From Nostoc commune NIES-4072 (GTDB lineage Bacteria > Cyanobacteriota > Cyanobacteriia > Cyanobacteriales > Nostocaceae): a stretch of DNA of 64,000 nt. Where the stretch lies: NCBI RefSeq assembly GCF_003113895.1, contig NZ_BDUD01000001.1:1711821-1775820 (forward strand), written 5' to 3'. The notes beneath the pieces were generated by a model. That model saw only the letters and a program-made list of their open reading frames with translations, was not told the DNA's origin and did not search any database. Position 1 is the first letter of the stretch. Every line of letters starts with the position of its first letter. Positions 9,231 to 17,219 of this stretch are shown here, one piece after another. Both the position numbers and the translations under genes were made by a program.

Positions 9231-9494
9231 TCCCTCTTTTTTAAGGGTGCTTAGGCCAAGTCTTAAACTCAACTGTATTGTTTTACAAAGCTGACAAGGC
9301 TTCTATTTCCTCATGAGCTTAGATAAATCAGCTCTTATTTTTATCGAGAAAACTCAGATTTATTCAGAACTGACTAAATAAATAGGATATAACAACTCTA
9401 TTTAACTTGGAAGAATTGCAATTCAACCCGGAGATCCCCGACATCGTAAAAGTTGTTGGGGATCTTGTTGATCGCGAATAATTTGGGATTCCTA

Positions 9495-9648
9495 TATAGG
9501 AATCCGGTTTGATTTCTGAAAATATACGTAGGATGTGTTAGCACAGAGAGTACGGCATAAAACTCGTGTTCATAGTGCGTTACGAACTCCGTTCTAACAC
9601 ACTCTACAATACTTAATTTCGTTCAAAAATCAAATAGTAATCCTATAG
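9495..9648 (+). mobile_element. MITE family A, copy 3 (long subtype)
   Basis: Ends TATAGGAATCCGGTTTGATT and its inverted partner; the inner 100 bases (GTAGGATGTGTTAGC ... GTTCTAACACACTCTAC) match copy 5 at 46813-46964 closely but differ from copies 1 and 2. This shows a second internal subtype sharing the same ends. Confidence 0.85.
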
Positions 9649-10010
9649 TTGTGTTAAACGATAGTCTAGTCATCGCTCTTGCAAATGTCAATAAATATCC
9701 TATTTTTCAGTAAAAATACGCATACAGTTGGCAATTTTTAATCAAATCTTTATAATTATTATCTGTTACAAACAACAAATGATTATTTACAATAAACAAT
9801 AAAGCATCATAATACTTTTTTTTTGATGTTTCCATGCTTTTCATGGCTAGAAACGACAGGGAATCTCGCTTTTAAAAATTGTAAAATCTAACGCTCTTAA
9901 GCCACTCAAATTTTTAGATGGTAGCGGAAAGTTAAAAATTAATTATCCCTGGTTGTAGGCTGAAGCAGAATATTCACAACCGAAATCAGGTCATACAAGG
10001 TTTACATATA

Positions 10011-10733
10011 ATGACTGACTTTGCACAAACGGAAATAGAACGGAGATTAACTTTATATCAGGTATTTCTTAAGTTGTATGAACACCACAGTGGACTTCTA
10101 GATGAAATTCTCCAGCTAGAAAACCTATCTCAACCTTCGTTGACGAGAAGGAAGGCATCTTACATACATGGTGTAGTGGATACTTCTGCTGTTTATTTGA
10201 TGACTAATTTGTGCGACAATCAAACCCAAAGTTTACGGCAGCCACAGCAAATCTGGACAATAGGTCGTAATCGCAACAGTGGTATTTGCATTGTTGATAG
10301 TTATATGTCTCGTCGCCACGCTGCTATTCAATATATCGACGATCAAGGTTTCTACTTTATAGACTTCAACAGTACCAATGGCTCATTTGTGAATGGCGAT
10401 CGCGCTTTTGGGCCGATCAAGCTCAAAGATGGCGATCGCATCCGTCTAGGTAGTATGACTTTTGATTTTTTCATGAGTTCTACCTGCCGCGTGTTGCCAA
10501 CTGTAGCAATGGAATTATTGATGCAACTTATGCATCGAAAGAGGGATAATCAAGTAGAAATACTTACTTATCCCTGTAACAGACCAAAACTTTTGACTGA
10601 AAAACCAAATGATAATTCAGAGATTTTTAGAAATCCTGGACTAGTTGAAAAGTTTGAAGATTCCTATGAAAACTTCAATTCGGAACAGAAATCAGAAATT
10701 TTAGACCGCTTTTTTAGCAGACAAATACCATAG
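10011..10733 (+). CDS. FHA domain protein
   Basis: A 240-residue protein whose middle (about residues 80-160) is a forkhead-associated domain, a phosphothreonine-peptide binder. The key residues are present: Gly85-Arg86, Ser100-Arg-Arg-His103, and Asn120 in NSTNGSFVNG. The N-terminal 60 residues and the C-terminal 80 residues are unique to it. It lies downstream of the Ser/Thr kinase on the same strand, separated by 930 bases of repeats, so co-transcription is unlikely, although it could read the output of such kinases. It ends in a clear terminator. Confidence 0.88.
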   Translation: MTDFAQTEIERRLTLYQVFLKLYEHHSGLLDEILQLENLSQPSLTRRKASYIHGVVDTSAVYLMTNLCDNQTQSLRQPQQIWTIGRNRNSGICIVDSYMSRRHAAIQYIDDQGFYFIDFNSTNGSFVNGDRAFGPIKLKDGDRIRLGSMTFDFFMSSTCRVLPTVAMELLMQLMHRKRDNQVEILTYPCNRPKLLTEKPNDNSEIFRNPGLVEKFEDSYENFNSEQKSEILDRFFSRQIP

Positions 10734-10798
10734 TATCCCAGCTAAAAAATTGAAAATTATTGCAATTTTTAATTGCGTGAAGTGTAGACAATTTGCAA

Positions 10799-10831
10799 GG
10801 GCACAACATAAAATTTTTGTGCCCCTTTTTT
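10799..10831 (+). terminator. Rho-independent terminator of the FHA gene
   Basis: Stem GGGCACAA / TTGTGCCC with an AT-rich loop, followed by a seven-T run. Confidence 0.85.
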
Positions 10832-10936
10832 ATACTGATTCCAAGGACAAACGCCATAAAAATAAAATGATTGCTCATCATAATAGTGGCAATCATTATC
10901 TAAGGCTTGCTATAACTCATCAATACTTTGGAAAAG

Positions 10937-10966
10937 GTGGGTTAGCTATCTATCTATGTAACCCAC
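10937..10966 (-). terminator. Possible terminator of recA
   Basis: A perfect eight-base stem GTGGGTTA / TAACCCAC lies 40 bases past the recA stop on the minus strand. The following tract (CCTTTTCC) is only weakly T-rich, hence moderate confidence. Confidence 0.45.
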
Positions 10967-11005
10967 TGCATATTAAAGTTGCAGATAAATATAAATCCGC
11001 ATTCC

Positions 11006-12085
11006 TTATTCTTCTAGCTCTAAATCGACTTCTTCCTCTTCATCCTCTTCACTGGCTTTAGCTACAGAGTTAGCAGAAACAACAGCACCTTTATCTAACT
11101 TTTCCCGCACCAGTTTCTTAATTTCGTCAGCAAACTCGGGCTTTTCTTCTAGATACTTAATGGCGTTGTCTCGTCCTTGAGAGATATTATCGCCATTGTA
11201 ACTATACCAAGCTCCTTTGCGGACAATAATACCAGTTTCTTCTGCTAGGTCAACAAGACAACCCAAGGTAGAAATACCTTTACCAAAAATAATGTCGAAT
11301 TCAGCGATTCTAAAAGGCGGCGCTACTTTATTTTTAGCAACTTTGACTTTAACGCGATTACCAAATTCATCCGTACCTTTTTTCAAGGTTTGAATCCGGC
11401 GAATATCCAAGCGCACCGAAGCGTAAAATTTCAATGCATTACCGCCAGTAGTCGTTTCTGGGCTACCGTAGGTAACACCGATTTTTTGTCGCAACTGGTT
11501 GATGAAAATGACTGTACAACCAGATTTACCAATGTTGCCCGTAATTTTACGTAGGGCTTGGCTCATTAATCGCGCTTGCAGACCAACGTGGGCGTCACCC
11601 ATATCGCCTTCAATTTCAGCACGGGGAACCAGTGCTGCTACTGAGTCAATGACTACAATATCAACCGCAGCAGAACGAACAAGCTGATCGACAATTTCCA
11701 AAGCTGATTCGCCTGTATCAGGTTGGGAAATCAGCAAATTGTCAATATCTACACCCAATGCCGCAGCATAAGTAGGATCGAGGGCGTGTTCTGCATCAAC
11801 AAAGGCTGCAACACCGCCATTTCTTTGCACTTCGGCGAGCGCATGTAGCGCTACTGTAGTCTTTCCGGAACTTTCCGGCCCATAGATTTCAATTACCCGC
11901 CCCTTGGGTAAACCACCACCCAATGCTAAATCTAGGGTAAGCGCCCCACTGGAAATAGTCTCCACCCGCATCCGGGTAGCATCGCCCAGGCGCATGATTG
12001 CTCCTTTACCAAAGCTGCGCTCAATTTGGTTAAGCACCATAGTCAGCGCTTTTTGCTTGCCTGAAGTATCGGTGTTGATAGCCAT
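11006..12085 (-). CDS. recA: Recombinase A
   Basis: A 359-residue RecA, the ATP-dependent strand-exchange protein of homologous recombination and SOS signalling. Walker A is GPESSGKT (69-76); the [30 protein letters not shown] and [20 protein letters not shown] blocks are diagnostic. The tail is very acidic ([14 protein letters not shown]), as in other RecA proteins. Length matches the family, so start and end are reliable. It is a single gene on the minus strand with a LexA-like box upstream. Confidence 0.98.
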   Translation of the reverse strand: MAINTDTSGKQKALTMVLNQIERSFGKGAIMRLGDATRMRVETISSGALTLDLALGGGLPKGRVIEIYGPESSGKTTVALHALAEVQRNGGVAAFVDAEHALDPTYAAALGVDIDNLLISQPDTGESALEIVDQLVRSAAVDIVVIDSVAALVPRAEIEGDMGDAHVGLQARLMSQALRKITGNIGKSGCTVIFINQLRQKIGVTYGSPETTTGGNALKFYASVRLDIRRIQTLKKGTDEFGNRVKVKVAKNKVAPPFRIAEFDIIFGKGISTLGCLVDLAEETGIIVRKGAWYSYNGDNISQGRDNAIKYLEEKPEFADEIKKLVREKLDKGAVVSANSVAKASEEDEEEEVDLELEE

Positions 12086-12146
12086 TCCTGCCTCTAATGC
12101 CTCTAAATATATGGTTTTAAGGAGTGTTACTCTGGGAGTTTGAGTA

Positions 12147-12160
12147 GAACAGATATACTA
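12147..12160 (-). promoter_or_regulatory. Probable LexA box upstream of recA
   Basis: On the minus strand the site reads AGTATATCTGTTCT. It fits the Anabaena LexA consensus I recall (RGTACNNNDGTWCB) at all fixed positions except one (T for C). It lies about 62 bases upstream of the recA start, a sensible operator position. Confidence 0.5.
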
Positions 12161-12335
12161 TTTTAACCAGAAAATTCTGGAATAGGACTTCTCAAATCAA
12201 AAAAGGGGTGTAACAAGATCGTAACTCGATCGCTACCAGATTAGGGTAGTCTTGCACAATGATACCAACTTGCATTTAGAGATAGCTTTTTTTGGCTGGG
12301 TAAGCAAGGGGTTTTCAACAAAAAATTATCTAAAC

Positions 12336-12428
12336 TAGGACTTACGCAAAAATTGCTAAAAAGCTTAATTTCTCGAACCGCCAAGACGCCAAGAGCGCCG
12401 AGAATTCGTAGAGTGTGCGTAAGTCCTA
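12336..12428 (+). mobile_element. MITE family B, copy 1 (TAGGACTTACGCA ends)
   Basis: A 93-base element with perfect 13-base ends TAGGACTTACGCA / TGCGTAAGTCCTA. The interior (TTCTCGAACCGCCAAGACGCC) is about 90 percent identical by eye to the inverted copy at 22712-22803. The rest of the 12161-12685 gap holds no gene that I can support. Confidence 0.85.
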
Positions 12429-12685
12429 TAAACAACTGAGCCTTATGCACTGTACATAATGAGAATGCTTTGTTTTGGAGAGAAAACCTCTATCGTGGTG
12501 CCGCAGCTACGCCCGTCGTAGACATCGCTCGTCAAATCCCAATCTAGTCACAACAAAAAACTAAGTAGTCTTCAGTATCGATAAAGCTATTAAAGTTACT
12601 GCTATCCTTGAATCCAGCTTCTTGGCATGGAGATAATGTATTGATATCATAGTAACATAAATTACATAAACTATCTTCAGCAAAC

Positions 12686-13219
12686 GTGAATAAATCACAG
12701 TCTATTAAGCTACTTGAAAGTGAGGGATGGACAAAAGCAGATGCTATGCGTGCTTTGGAAGTAATTGATTTTAGTACCAATCCTGATGAAATTACTATTC
12801 GCAGAGCTATTTCGCCTTTTGCTGGTTCTGAATTAATTAAGCGTCAGCGTCTTCAAGCTGCCCAGAAAGGTCTGGTAACGAAGAAAACTAAAGAGATTGA
12901 ATTGAAGGAGCAGGAATATGCTGCCAAAATTGACCAAGTTAAAAAGTACCCAAAACAGGAAAGAGAAAAATACGAAGCTGAAATTAAAAGCTTGTCTCAG
13001 AAAAATAATATTTTAGAAGTTGAACTCAAAACAATATATTCTCACAATAAAAATTTAACCGAAGTTAATGAACAACTCAAAAAAGATAATAAATCTCTAA
13101 AAAATTTAGTTGATAAAATTAAACTGAAACTAGCCATAAATACTAAAGAAATCCTCCAATATGAAGATAGTGAAATTCGGAAAGCAGTAATTACTTTTTT
13201 CAAATGGACTTTAGGCTAA
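12686..13219 (+). CDS. Coiled-coil protein, first gene of an HNH cassette
   Basis: A 177-residue protein of no family I know. Residues 5-50 form a small helical domain (LLESEGWTKADAMRALEVID) reminiscent of UBA/TS-N-like helices. Residues about 64-150 are a long, Lys/Glu-rich coiled coil. The C-terminus EIRKAVITFFKWTLG is a motif I associate with uncharacterised cyanobacterial coiled-coil proteins. The next gene starts 12 bases after its stop on the same strand, so it heads an operon with the unknown 146-residue protein and an HNH nuclease. AT-rich base use suggests an accessory origin. Function is unknown; a scaffold or sensor role in a nuclease system is a guess. Confidence 0.7.
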   Translation: MNKSQSIKLLESEGWTKADAMRALEVIDFSTNPDEITIRRAISPFAGSELIKRQRLQAAQKGLVTKKTKEIELKEQEYAAKIDQVKKYPKQEREKYEAEIKSLSQKNNILEVELKTIYSHNKNLTEVNEQLKKDNKSLKNLVDKIKLKLAINTKEILQYEDSEIRKAVITFFKWTLG

Positions 13220-13231
13220 AACACTGAATAT

Positions 13232-13672
13232 ATGATTGAGCAAAAAGGTAAAAAAAGGAATTTTAGAGGAATGAGTTATCGGGTTGTTCAACTTGCCAAC
13301 TCAAATAATCGGAGCAAGCTTCATAAAAAAGACCAAATTTGGTTAAAAGAAAACTTTTACAAGAATATTGGCTGGAATAATGTTGTTAATTTTTATCAAA
13401 AAATAGAAGAGCTTCTGAACAATTATCAGGTTAAGGAATTGACGCTTGAAGAATTATTTATCGAGGCTGATAGGATTGGCAATAAATATCTCACGAATCA
13501 AGAAATAAACGACTATAACCAAAGCTTATCTAAAGTAGTTAACGAGGTAGCAGAAGAAATAGATAAGCACTTTCCTGAGACAGAAATTGAATTTATTGAT
13601 TTCAGCCAAAATACTAATATTAAATATAAAAATAAGCATAATCACAAGACGTATAAAACAGTCAAGTTTTAG
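13232..13672 (+). CDS. Unknown protein, second gene of HNH cassette
   Basis: A 146-residue basic protein with no recognised fold. Residues 70-85 (LTLEELFIEADRIGNK) closely resemble residues 8-22 of the HNH protein encoded next (ELKELFELADTIGNK). The two therefore share a module, perhaps for binding the same partner. The N-terminus is Lys/Arg rich (KGKKRNFRGMSYR), compatible with nucleic-acid binding. Spacing to its neighbours is 12 and 8 bases, so the three genes form one operon. Confidence 0.68.
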   Translation: MIEQKGKKRNFRGMSYRVVQLANSNNRSKLHKKDQIWLKENFYKNIGWNNVVNFYQKIEELLNNYQVKELTLEELFIEADRIGNKYLTNQEINDYNQSLSKVVNEVAEEIDKHFPETEIEFIDFSQNTNIKYKNKHNHKTYKTVKF

Positions 13673-13680
13673 AAATTAAG

Positions 13681-14133
13681 ATGGTTAATATTGAAGATAA
13701 AGAACTTAAAGAATTATTTGAGCTTGCAGACACAATTGGTAACAAGCGATATCACAGGCTAACTGATGAAGATTTTGAAACTTATAGAAAATTCGATTAT
13801 TGGCGCTATATTAATGGTGATTATGAGTGCGGTACAACTCAAGATAGTAAAGACTGGGTAAGAAAAAATTCCAATTGGTACTGTCCAATTTGTGGATCTC
13901 ACTACTCTGACAAAGGTGGTAAGACGATAGATCACAAGCTACCTCGGTCACAGTATCCTTGGTTATCAATGGAATTCAATAATTTATGGGTCATTTGCCA
14001 GGTTTGTAATAAAGAAAAGGGTGAAATGCATTGGTACAAGTATGAACACTATATATTTGTTCACTATCCCAATGTTTATCTTGCTGTGAAAATGGCACGT
14101 CCTAGCCAGTTACTCCAGTCTTTGAAAGATTAA
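13681..14133 (+). CDS. HNH endonuclease, third gene of cassette
   Basis: A 150-residue protein. Residues 66-115 form an HNH (beta-beta-alpha-metal) nuclease: zinc pair C68-P-I-C71, catalytic D84-H85 in KTIDHKLPRSQYP, N100-N101, and second zinc pair C106-Q-V-C109. Residues 8-22 repeat the motif seen in the preceding gene. HNH nucleases cut DNA in restriction, homing and anti-phage systems; here no methylase or mobile-element gene is adjacent. A toxin-antitoxin pair follows about 240 bases downstream, so the stretch resembles a small defence island. The nuclease call is firm; the role is inference. Confidence 0.85.
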   Translation: MVNIEDKELKELFELADTIGNKRYHRLTDEDFETYRKFDYWRYINGDYECGTTQDSKDWVRKNSNWYCPICGSHYSDKGGKTIDHKLPRSQYPWLSMEFNNLWVICQVCNKEKGEMHWYKYEHYIFVHYPNVYLAVKMARPSQLLQSLKD

Positions 14134-14233
14134 ACCAAATAATGTAATCACTTATTGCTTTAAGACGCAGTGAAAAATCTAACATTCAATATAGACATCT
14201 TCAGAAATTAATTATGCATTACCTGAAACCTTT

Positions 14234-14262
14234 GTAGAGACGTTGCATTGCAACGTCTCTAC
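14234..14262. repeat. Short palindromic repeat (GTAGAGACGTTGCA type)
   Basis: Perfect palindrome GTAGAGACGTTGCA / TGCAACGTCTCTAC with one central base. Same repeat class as at 1609 and 23095. Confidence 0.75.
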
Positions 14263-14304
14263 ATTCATTTTCACCAGATGTCTAATGAACAGTATATTAT
14301 CTTG

Positions 14305-14370
14305 AGTCAAAATTGAGATGAAAAGAGTTATCTGCTAAAATATAGTCAAAATGTCTAAAATAGTCAAAAT
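14305..14370 (+). promoter_or_regulatory. Three AGTCAAAAT direct repeats upstream of toxin-antitoxin operon
   Basis: AGTCAAAAT occurs at about 14305, 14344 and 14362, the last two 18 bases apart. Iterated sites just before a Phd-type antitoxin gene are what autoregulatory operators look like. They overlap the longer possible N-terminus of the antitoxin, which favours its start at 14375. Confidence 0.4.
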
Positions 14371-14374
14371 TACT

Positions 14375-14644
14375 ATGCAGACCTATACTCTCACAGATGC
14401 TCGTAACAGACACGGTGAAGTTTTTGACAAAGCTGCTACTGAGCCAGTTCTACTAACTAAGCAATCACGGCCTAGCCATGTGATTATCTCAGCAGAGAGC
14501 TACCAAAAATTAATTAATCGGCTGGAAGAATTAGAAGATATGGTTTTCGGTCAAGCTGCTGAAGTTGCTCTGAGTGAGTCCAAAATGATTGGTACAGAGG
14601 CTTTTACATCTGCATTAAAGCATTTAGCTAATGGCGAAGCTTGA
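14375..14644 (+). CDS. Antitoxin, Phd/YefM family
   Basis: An 89-residue protein from the ATG at 14375 (MQTYTLTDARNRHGEVFDKA). An ATG at 14351 would add eight residues but runs through the probable operator repeats. The N-terminal half matches the Phd/YefM fold: a strand, DARNRHGEVF helix, PVLLTKQSRPSHVIIS strands and SAESYQKL. The acidic tail should wrap the toxin. It overlaps the toxin start by 14 bases, the usual translational coupling. It binds DNA as an autorepressor and neutralises the RelE-type partner. Confidence 0.85.
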   Translation: MQTYTLTDARNRHGEVFDKAATEPVLLTKQSRPSHVIISAESYQKLINRLEELEDMVFGQAAEVALSESKMIGTEAFTSALKHLANGEA

Positions 14645-14912
14645 TGGTCTAGCAACTGTTCTTGATTTTCTGAACGGTTTACAGCCTAAAATAGCAGCAC
14701 AGATTGCAAAAAAGGTTTTGGCTTTGAATGTTGAGCCTTTACCCGTTGATAGTGAGCAGCTATCTGGTTATCAGGGTTTATATCGAGTTGATAGTGGTGA
14801 ATATCGAATTGTTTACAGGTATTTTCCAGATGAAGATTTAATAGAAGTGATTTTAGTCGGTAAGCGCAATGATGATGATGTCTACAAAAGATTGAAGCGT
14901 TTACTGGGTTAA
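14631..14912 (+). CDS. RelE/ParE-type toxin
   Basis: A 93-residue basic protein with the RelE/ParE pattern: PKIAAQIAKKVLAL helix, LSGYQGLYRVDSGEYRIVYR strands and a final VILVGKRNDDDVYKRL. RelE relatives cut mRNA on the ribosome; ParE relatives poison gyrase; which applies is not certain. The YRV-x5-YRIVY spacing favours RelE. It is coupled to the antitoxin by a 14-base overlap. It looks intact. Confidence 0.85.
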   Translation: MAKLDGLATVLDFLNGLQPKIAAQIAKKVLALNVEPLPVDSEQLSGYQGLYRVDSGEYRIVYRYFPDEDLIEVILVGKRNDDDVYKRLKRLLG

Positions 14913-14972
14913 CCTTTGGTTTTCATTAAAATGCTAGAATCGCTCCAGCACAAATGCTTTCAGGCATCTTTG

Positions 14973-16211
14973 ATGACTTTTGACCTTCCCCACTCTCTCA
15001 TTCTCGATACTGCACTTTCAGTTTCTGGATTAACTGACTATATCCGCTTGCTGTTAGAGCAAGATGAACAATTACGGCAAGTTTGGGTAACTGGCGAAGT
15101 CTCTAGCGCTAACCACCATCGCAGTGGTTTATTTTTTACGCTGCAAGATACCGATCGCACCGCCGGAATTAAGTGTGTGGTATGGAATAGCCAATTGCCA
15201 AAACTCGCCCAGGTACCCGTTCCTGGTGAGCAGATAATTATTTTGGGTAGTATTCGCCTGTATCCGCAACGGGGAGAGTATCAGTTATCAGTTTGGCAGA
15301 CTCTACCTGCTGGTGTTGGTTTACAGGCGTTGCGCTATCAACAACTCAAAAATCGCTTACTGGCTGAGGGATTGTTCGACGCGCAAAGAAAGCGATCGCT
15401 CCCAACTCACCCCCAAACGATCGCTGTTGTCACTTCACCAACGGCTGCTGCTTGGGGTGATATTCAAAAAACTCTCAGACAAAGGTATCCAGGTTTACAG
15501 GTTTTATTTTCTCCCGCAACAGTACAAGGTGAGCAAGCGCCAGAATCTATCGTCAAAGCAATTGAGCGGGTGGAAAGAGATGGTCGCGCCGAAGTGCTAA
15601 TTTTATCGCGGGGTGGTGGCGCGGTGGAGGAGTTAGCTTGTTTTAATGATGAACGAGTGGTGCGATCGCTTGCTACTTGTTCCATTCCGGTAATTACTGG
15701 TATCGGTCATCAACGAGATGAATCTTTGGCAGATTTAGTTGCAGATGCTTGTGTGCATACACCGACTGCGGCGGCGGAACTGGTTGTGCCATCACTTTCA
15801 GAGTTGTATACTGATCATCGGCAGCGAGTTGTAGCTTTACATGAAGCGGTATATGACTCTGGGAAAACTGCTCTTAATAAACTGCAAGTATTACGAAATC
15901 GTTTGCGACGTTTGCGCTTAGATCGGCAAGTGCAGCTGGAGGTAGACAAATTAGGTTGGAAGCGTCAGCATTTGGTGCAAATTACGACGGCGCGATCGCA
16001 GCAAGCAACGCAGCATTTAGAGTTGTTGCGGCAAAAGTTAGCTAGTCTTGACCCGAAAGCTGTGTTGCAGCGTGGTTATGCGGTGGTGAGGCGGGAAGAT
16101 GGGGCGATCGCTCGTTCTGCGCCGGAGTTGAATGTAGGAGAAGATTTGTTGATTCAGTTGGGGCAGGGTCAGGTTAAAGTGAAGGTTATAAAAGTAAACG
16201 TAGACGCGTAG
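14973..16211 (+). CDS. xseA: Exodeoxyribonuclease VII large subunit
   Basis: A 412-residue protein from the ATG at 14973; an upstream ATG at 14916 would add 19 unconserved residues. It is the catalytic subunit of exonuclease VII, which degrades single-stranded DNA. The N-terminal OB-fold (VWVTGEVSSANHHRSGLFFT) is followed by the catalytic core (AVVTSPTAAAWGDIQKTL, LSRGGGAVEELACFND, ITGIGHQRDESLADLVAD, THTPTAAAE-like HTPTAAAE) and a helical arm. The C-terminus keeps GYAVVRREDG. The small-subunit gene lies 750 bases downstream, separated by a transposon remnant, so the ancestral xseAB operon is interrupted. Confidence 0.95.
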   Translation: MTFDLPHSLILDTALSVSGLTDYIRLLLEQDEQLRQVWVTGEVSSANHHRSGLFFTLQDTDRTAGIKCVVWNSQLPKLAQVPVPGEQIIILGSIRLYPQRGEYQLSVWQTLPAGVGLQALRYQQLKNRLLAEGLFDAQRKRSLPTHPQTIAVVTSPTAAAWGDIQKTLRQRYPGLQVLFSPATVQGEQAPESIVKAIERVERDGRAEVLILSRGGGAVEELACFNDERVVRSLATCSIPVITGIGHQRDESLADLVADACVHTPTAAAELVVPSLSELYTDHRQRVVALHEAVYDSGKTALNKLQVLRNRLRRLRLDRQVQLEVDKLGWKRQHLVQITTARSQQATQHLELLRQKLASLDPKAVLQRGYAVVRREDGAIARSAPELNVGEDLLIQLGQGQVKVKVIKVNVDA

Positions 16212-16310
16212 CGGTGAAGCAGCGCGGTTTTGGGGGTTTCTCCCACGAGCGACTGCTGTTAGCGAAGCGTTAGCGACGTAGGAGCGTCACCCGAAGGGCT
16301 TGCCGCAGGC
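16212..16310. repeat. REP-like GC-rich repeat
   Basis: Contains GCGTTAGCGACGTAGGAGCG and CACCCGAAGGGCTTGCCGCA, Nostoc-type interspersed repeats. A related copy (GCGTTAGCGATGCAGGAGCC) lies upstream of cp12 near 55837. It abuts the truncated end of the tnpB remnant. Confidence 0.6.
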
Positions 16311-16432
16311 TACCGCTCCAATCTTTCACCTAGCGCGTAGTTCCAATGACGACGCAGCAACTCGCCCCAGATTTCAAGAATGACAACCTGTTCGGGAGTG
16401 GGATTGAGTTTGAACTGATAAGTTAGTAGCAT
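16310..16432 (-). pseudogene. TnpB (IS200/IS605 OrfB) N-terminal remnant
   Basis: From the ATG at 16432 the first 40 codons read MLLTYQFKLNPTPEQVVILE followed by WNYALGER, the typical start of TnpB, an RNA-guided nuclease of IS200/IS605 elements. A stop arises where the REP-like repeat begins, so some 350 residues and all catalytic residues are missing. It is divergent to the tnpA gene, the classic IS605 layout. Confidence 0.8.
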
Positions 16433-16456
16433 ATAGTCATAATACCATTTGGTGGC

Positions 16457-16864
16457 ATGATTTACAACATAGGACACAGAGCAGTTTATAGCCTTAATAT
16501 TCATTTAGTGCTTGTCACCAAGTACCAAAGAAAGGTTATCAACCAAGCAATGTTGAAACGACTACAAGAGATATTTGAAGGCACTTGCGCTAAGTGGAGG
16601 AGTAAGGTAACAGAGTACAACGCAGAGTCAGACCATGTTCACTTGGTTATTAGTTACCCGCCGGATGTGGAAATAAGTAAACTCGTGAACAACCTTAAAA
16701 CCGTTTCTAGTCGTTTAATTCGCAAGGAGTTCAATGAACACGTTAATCGGTTTTACAGCAAACCAGTCTTCTGGACAGGTGCATACTTTGTCGCCTCATG
16801 TGGAGGCGTTACATTGGAACAACTTAAGTCTTATGTTGAGAAGCAAAGCAGTCCTGATTGCTGA
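16457..16864 (+). CDS. IS200/IS605 family Y1 transposase TnpA
   Basis: A 135-residue HUH transposase that moves single-stranded DNA. The metal-binding HUH motif is DHVHLVI (His at the two H positions); the catalytic tyrosine lies in LEQLKSYVEKQ near the end. The start HRAVYSLNIHLVLVTKYQRK is diagnostic. Length matches the family and no lesion is visible, so this TnpA may still be active even though the tnpB half is destroyed. Confidence 0.93.
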   Translation: MIYNIGHRAVYSLNIHLVLVTKYQRKVINQAMLKRLQEIFEGTCAKWRSKVTEYNAESDHVHLVISYPPDVEISKLVNNLKTVSSRLIRKEFNEHVNRFYSKPVFWTGAYFVASCGGVTLEQLKSYVEKQSSPDC

Positions 16865-16958
16865 TTTCGGGGGTATCGACCCCCACTCAATCAGCCCTCC
16901 TATCCCCCGTCACCGCCAATTGGAGTACCAATGTGGCGGGAGTACCCCGGAGGTTTAG

Positions 16959-17186
16959 ATGGCTAAACGTAAGAATGCTTCTAGTTCTGAGGAAGCTTGG
17001 AATTATGAGGCAAAGGTTGCTGAAATAGAGGGAATTATCGCTCGTATTGAATCAGGTGAGTTGGAATTGGAAGCTGTGTTTGAGCAATTTGCAAGTGCTG
17101 TTGAATATTTGCGTCAGTGCGAAAGTTTTTTGCAGCAACGACAGCAACAGGTAGAGTTGTTGATTGAAACGTTAAGCGATGAGTAA
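16959..17186 (+). CDS. xseB: Exodeoxyribonuclease VII small subunit
   Basis: A 75-residue helical protein ([39 protein letters not shown]), the standard XseB helical hairpin that coats the arms of the large subunit. GGAGG lies eight bases before the ATG, so it has its own ribosome site. It is cut off from xseA by the IS200/IS605 remnant and probably depends on read-through or a new promoter. Confidence 0.93.
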   Translation: MAKRKNASSSEEAWNYEAKVAEIEGIIARIESGELELEAVFEQFASAVEYLRQCESFLQQRQQQVELLIETLSDE

Positions 17187-17219
17187 CTGATAACTGATAA
17201 CTGTTGACTGTTCACTGAT

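Larger units (their letters stand above)
9084..10010. other. Long intergenic region with two MITEs and a palindrome
   Basis: Contains MITE family C at 9130-9230, an inverted repeat around GATCCCCGAC...GTTGGGGATC at 9430-9463 that may act as a terminator, and MITE family A copy 3 at 9495-9648. The remaining AT-rich 360 bases upstream of the FHA gene show no gene. Confidence 0.6.
16310..16884. mobile_element. IS200/IS605 family element, partially deleted
   Basis: Divergent tnpA (plus) and tnpB remnant (minus) followed on the right by a perfect hairpin GGGGGT-ATCG-ACCCCC at 16869-16884, the usual subterminal structure recognised by the Y1 transposase. The left part with most of tnpB is gone. 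The element lies between xseA and xseB. Confidence 0.75.

Noticed and set aside
9430..9463. GATCCCCGAC / GTTGGGGATC inverted repeat as the kinase terminator
   Set aside because: It lies 350 bases past the kinase stop, with a MITE in between and only a weak T-tract; left as a note in the intergenic entry.
12544..12780. 78-codon minus-strand frame
   Set aside because: It overlaps the start of the coiled-coil gene on the other strand and has no family features or ribosome site.
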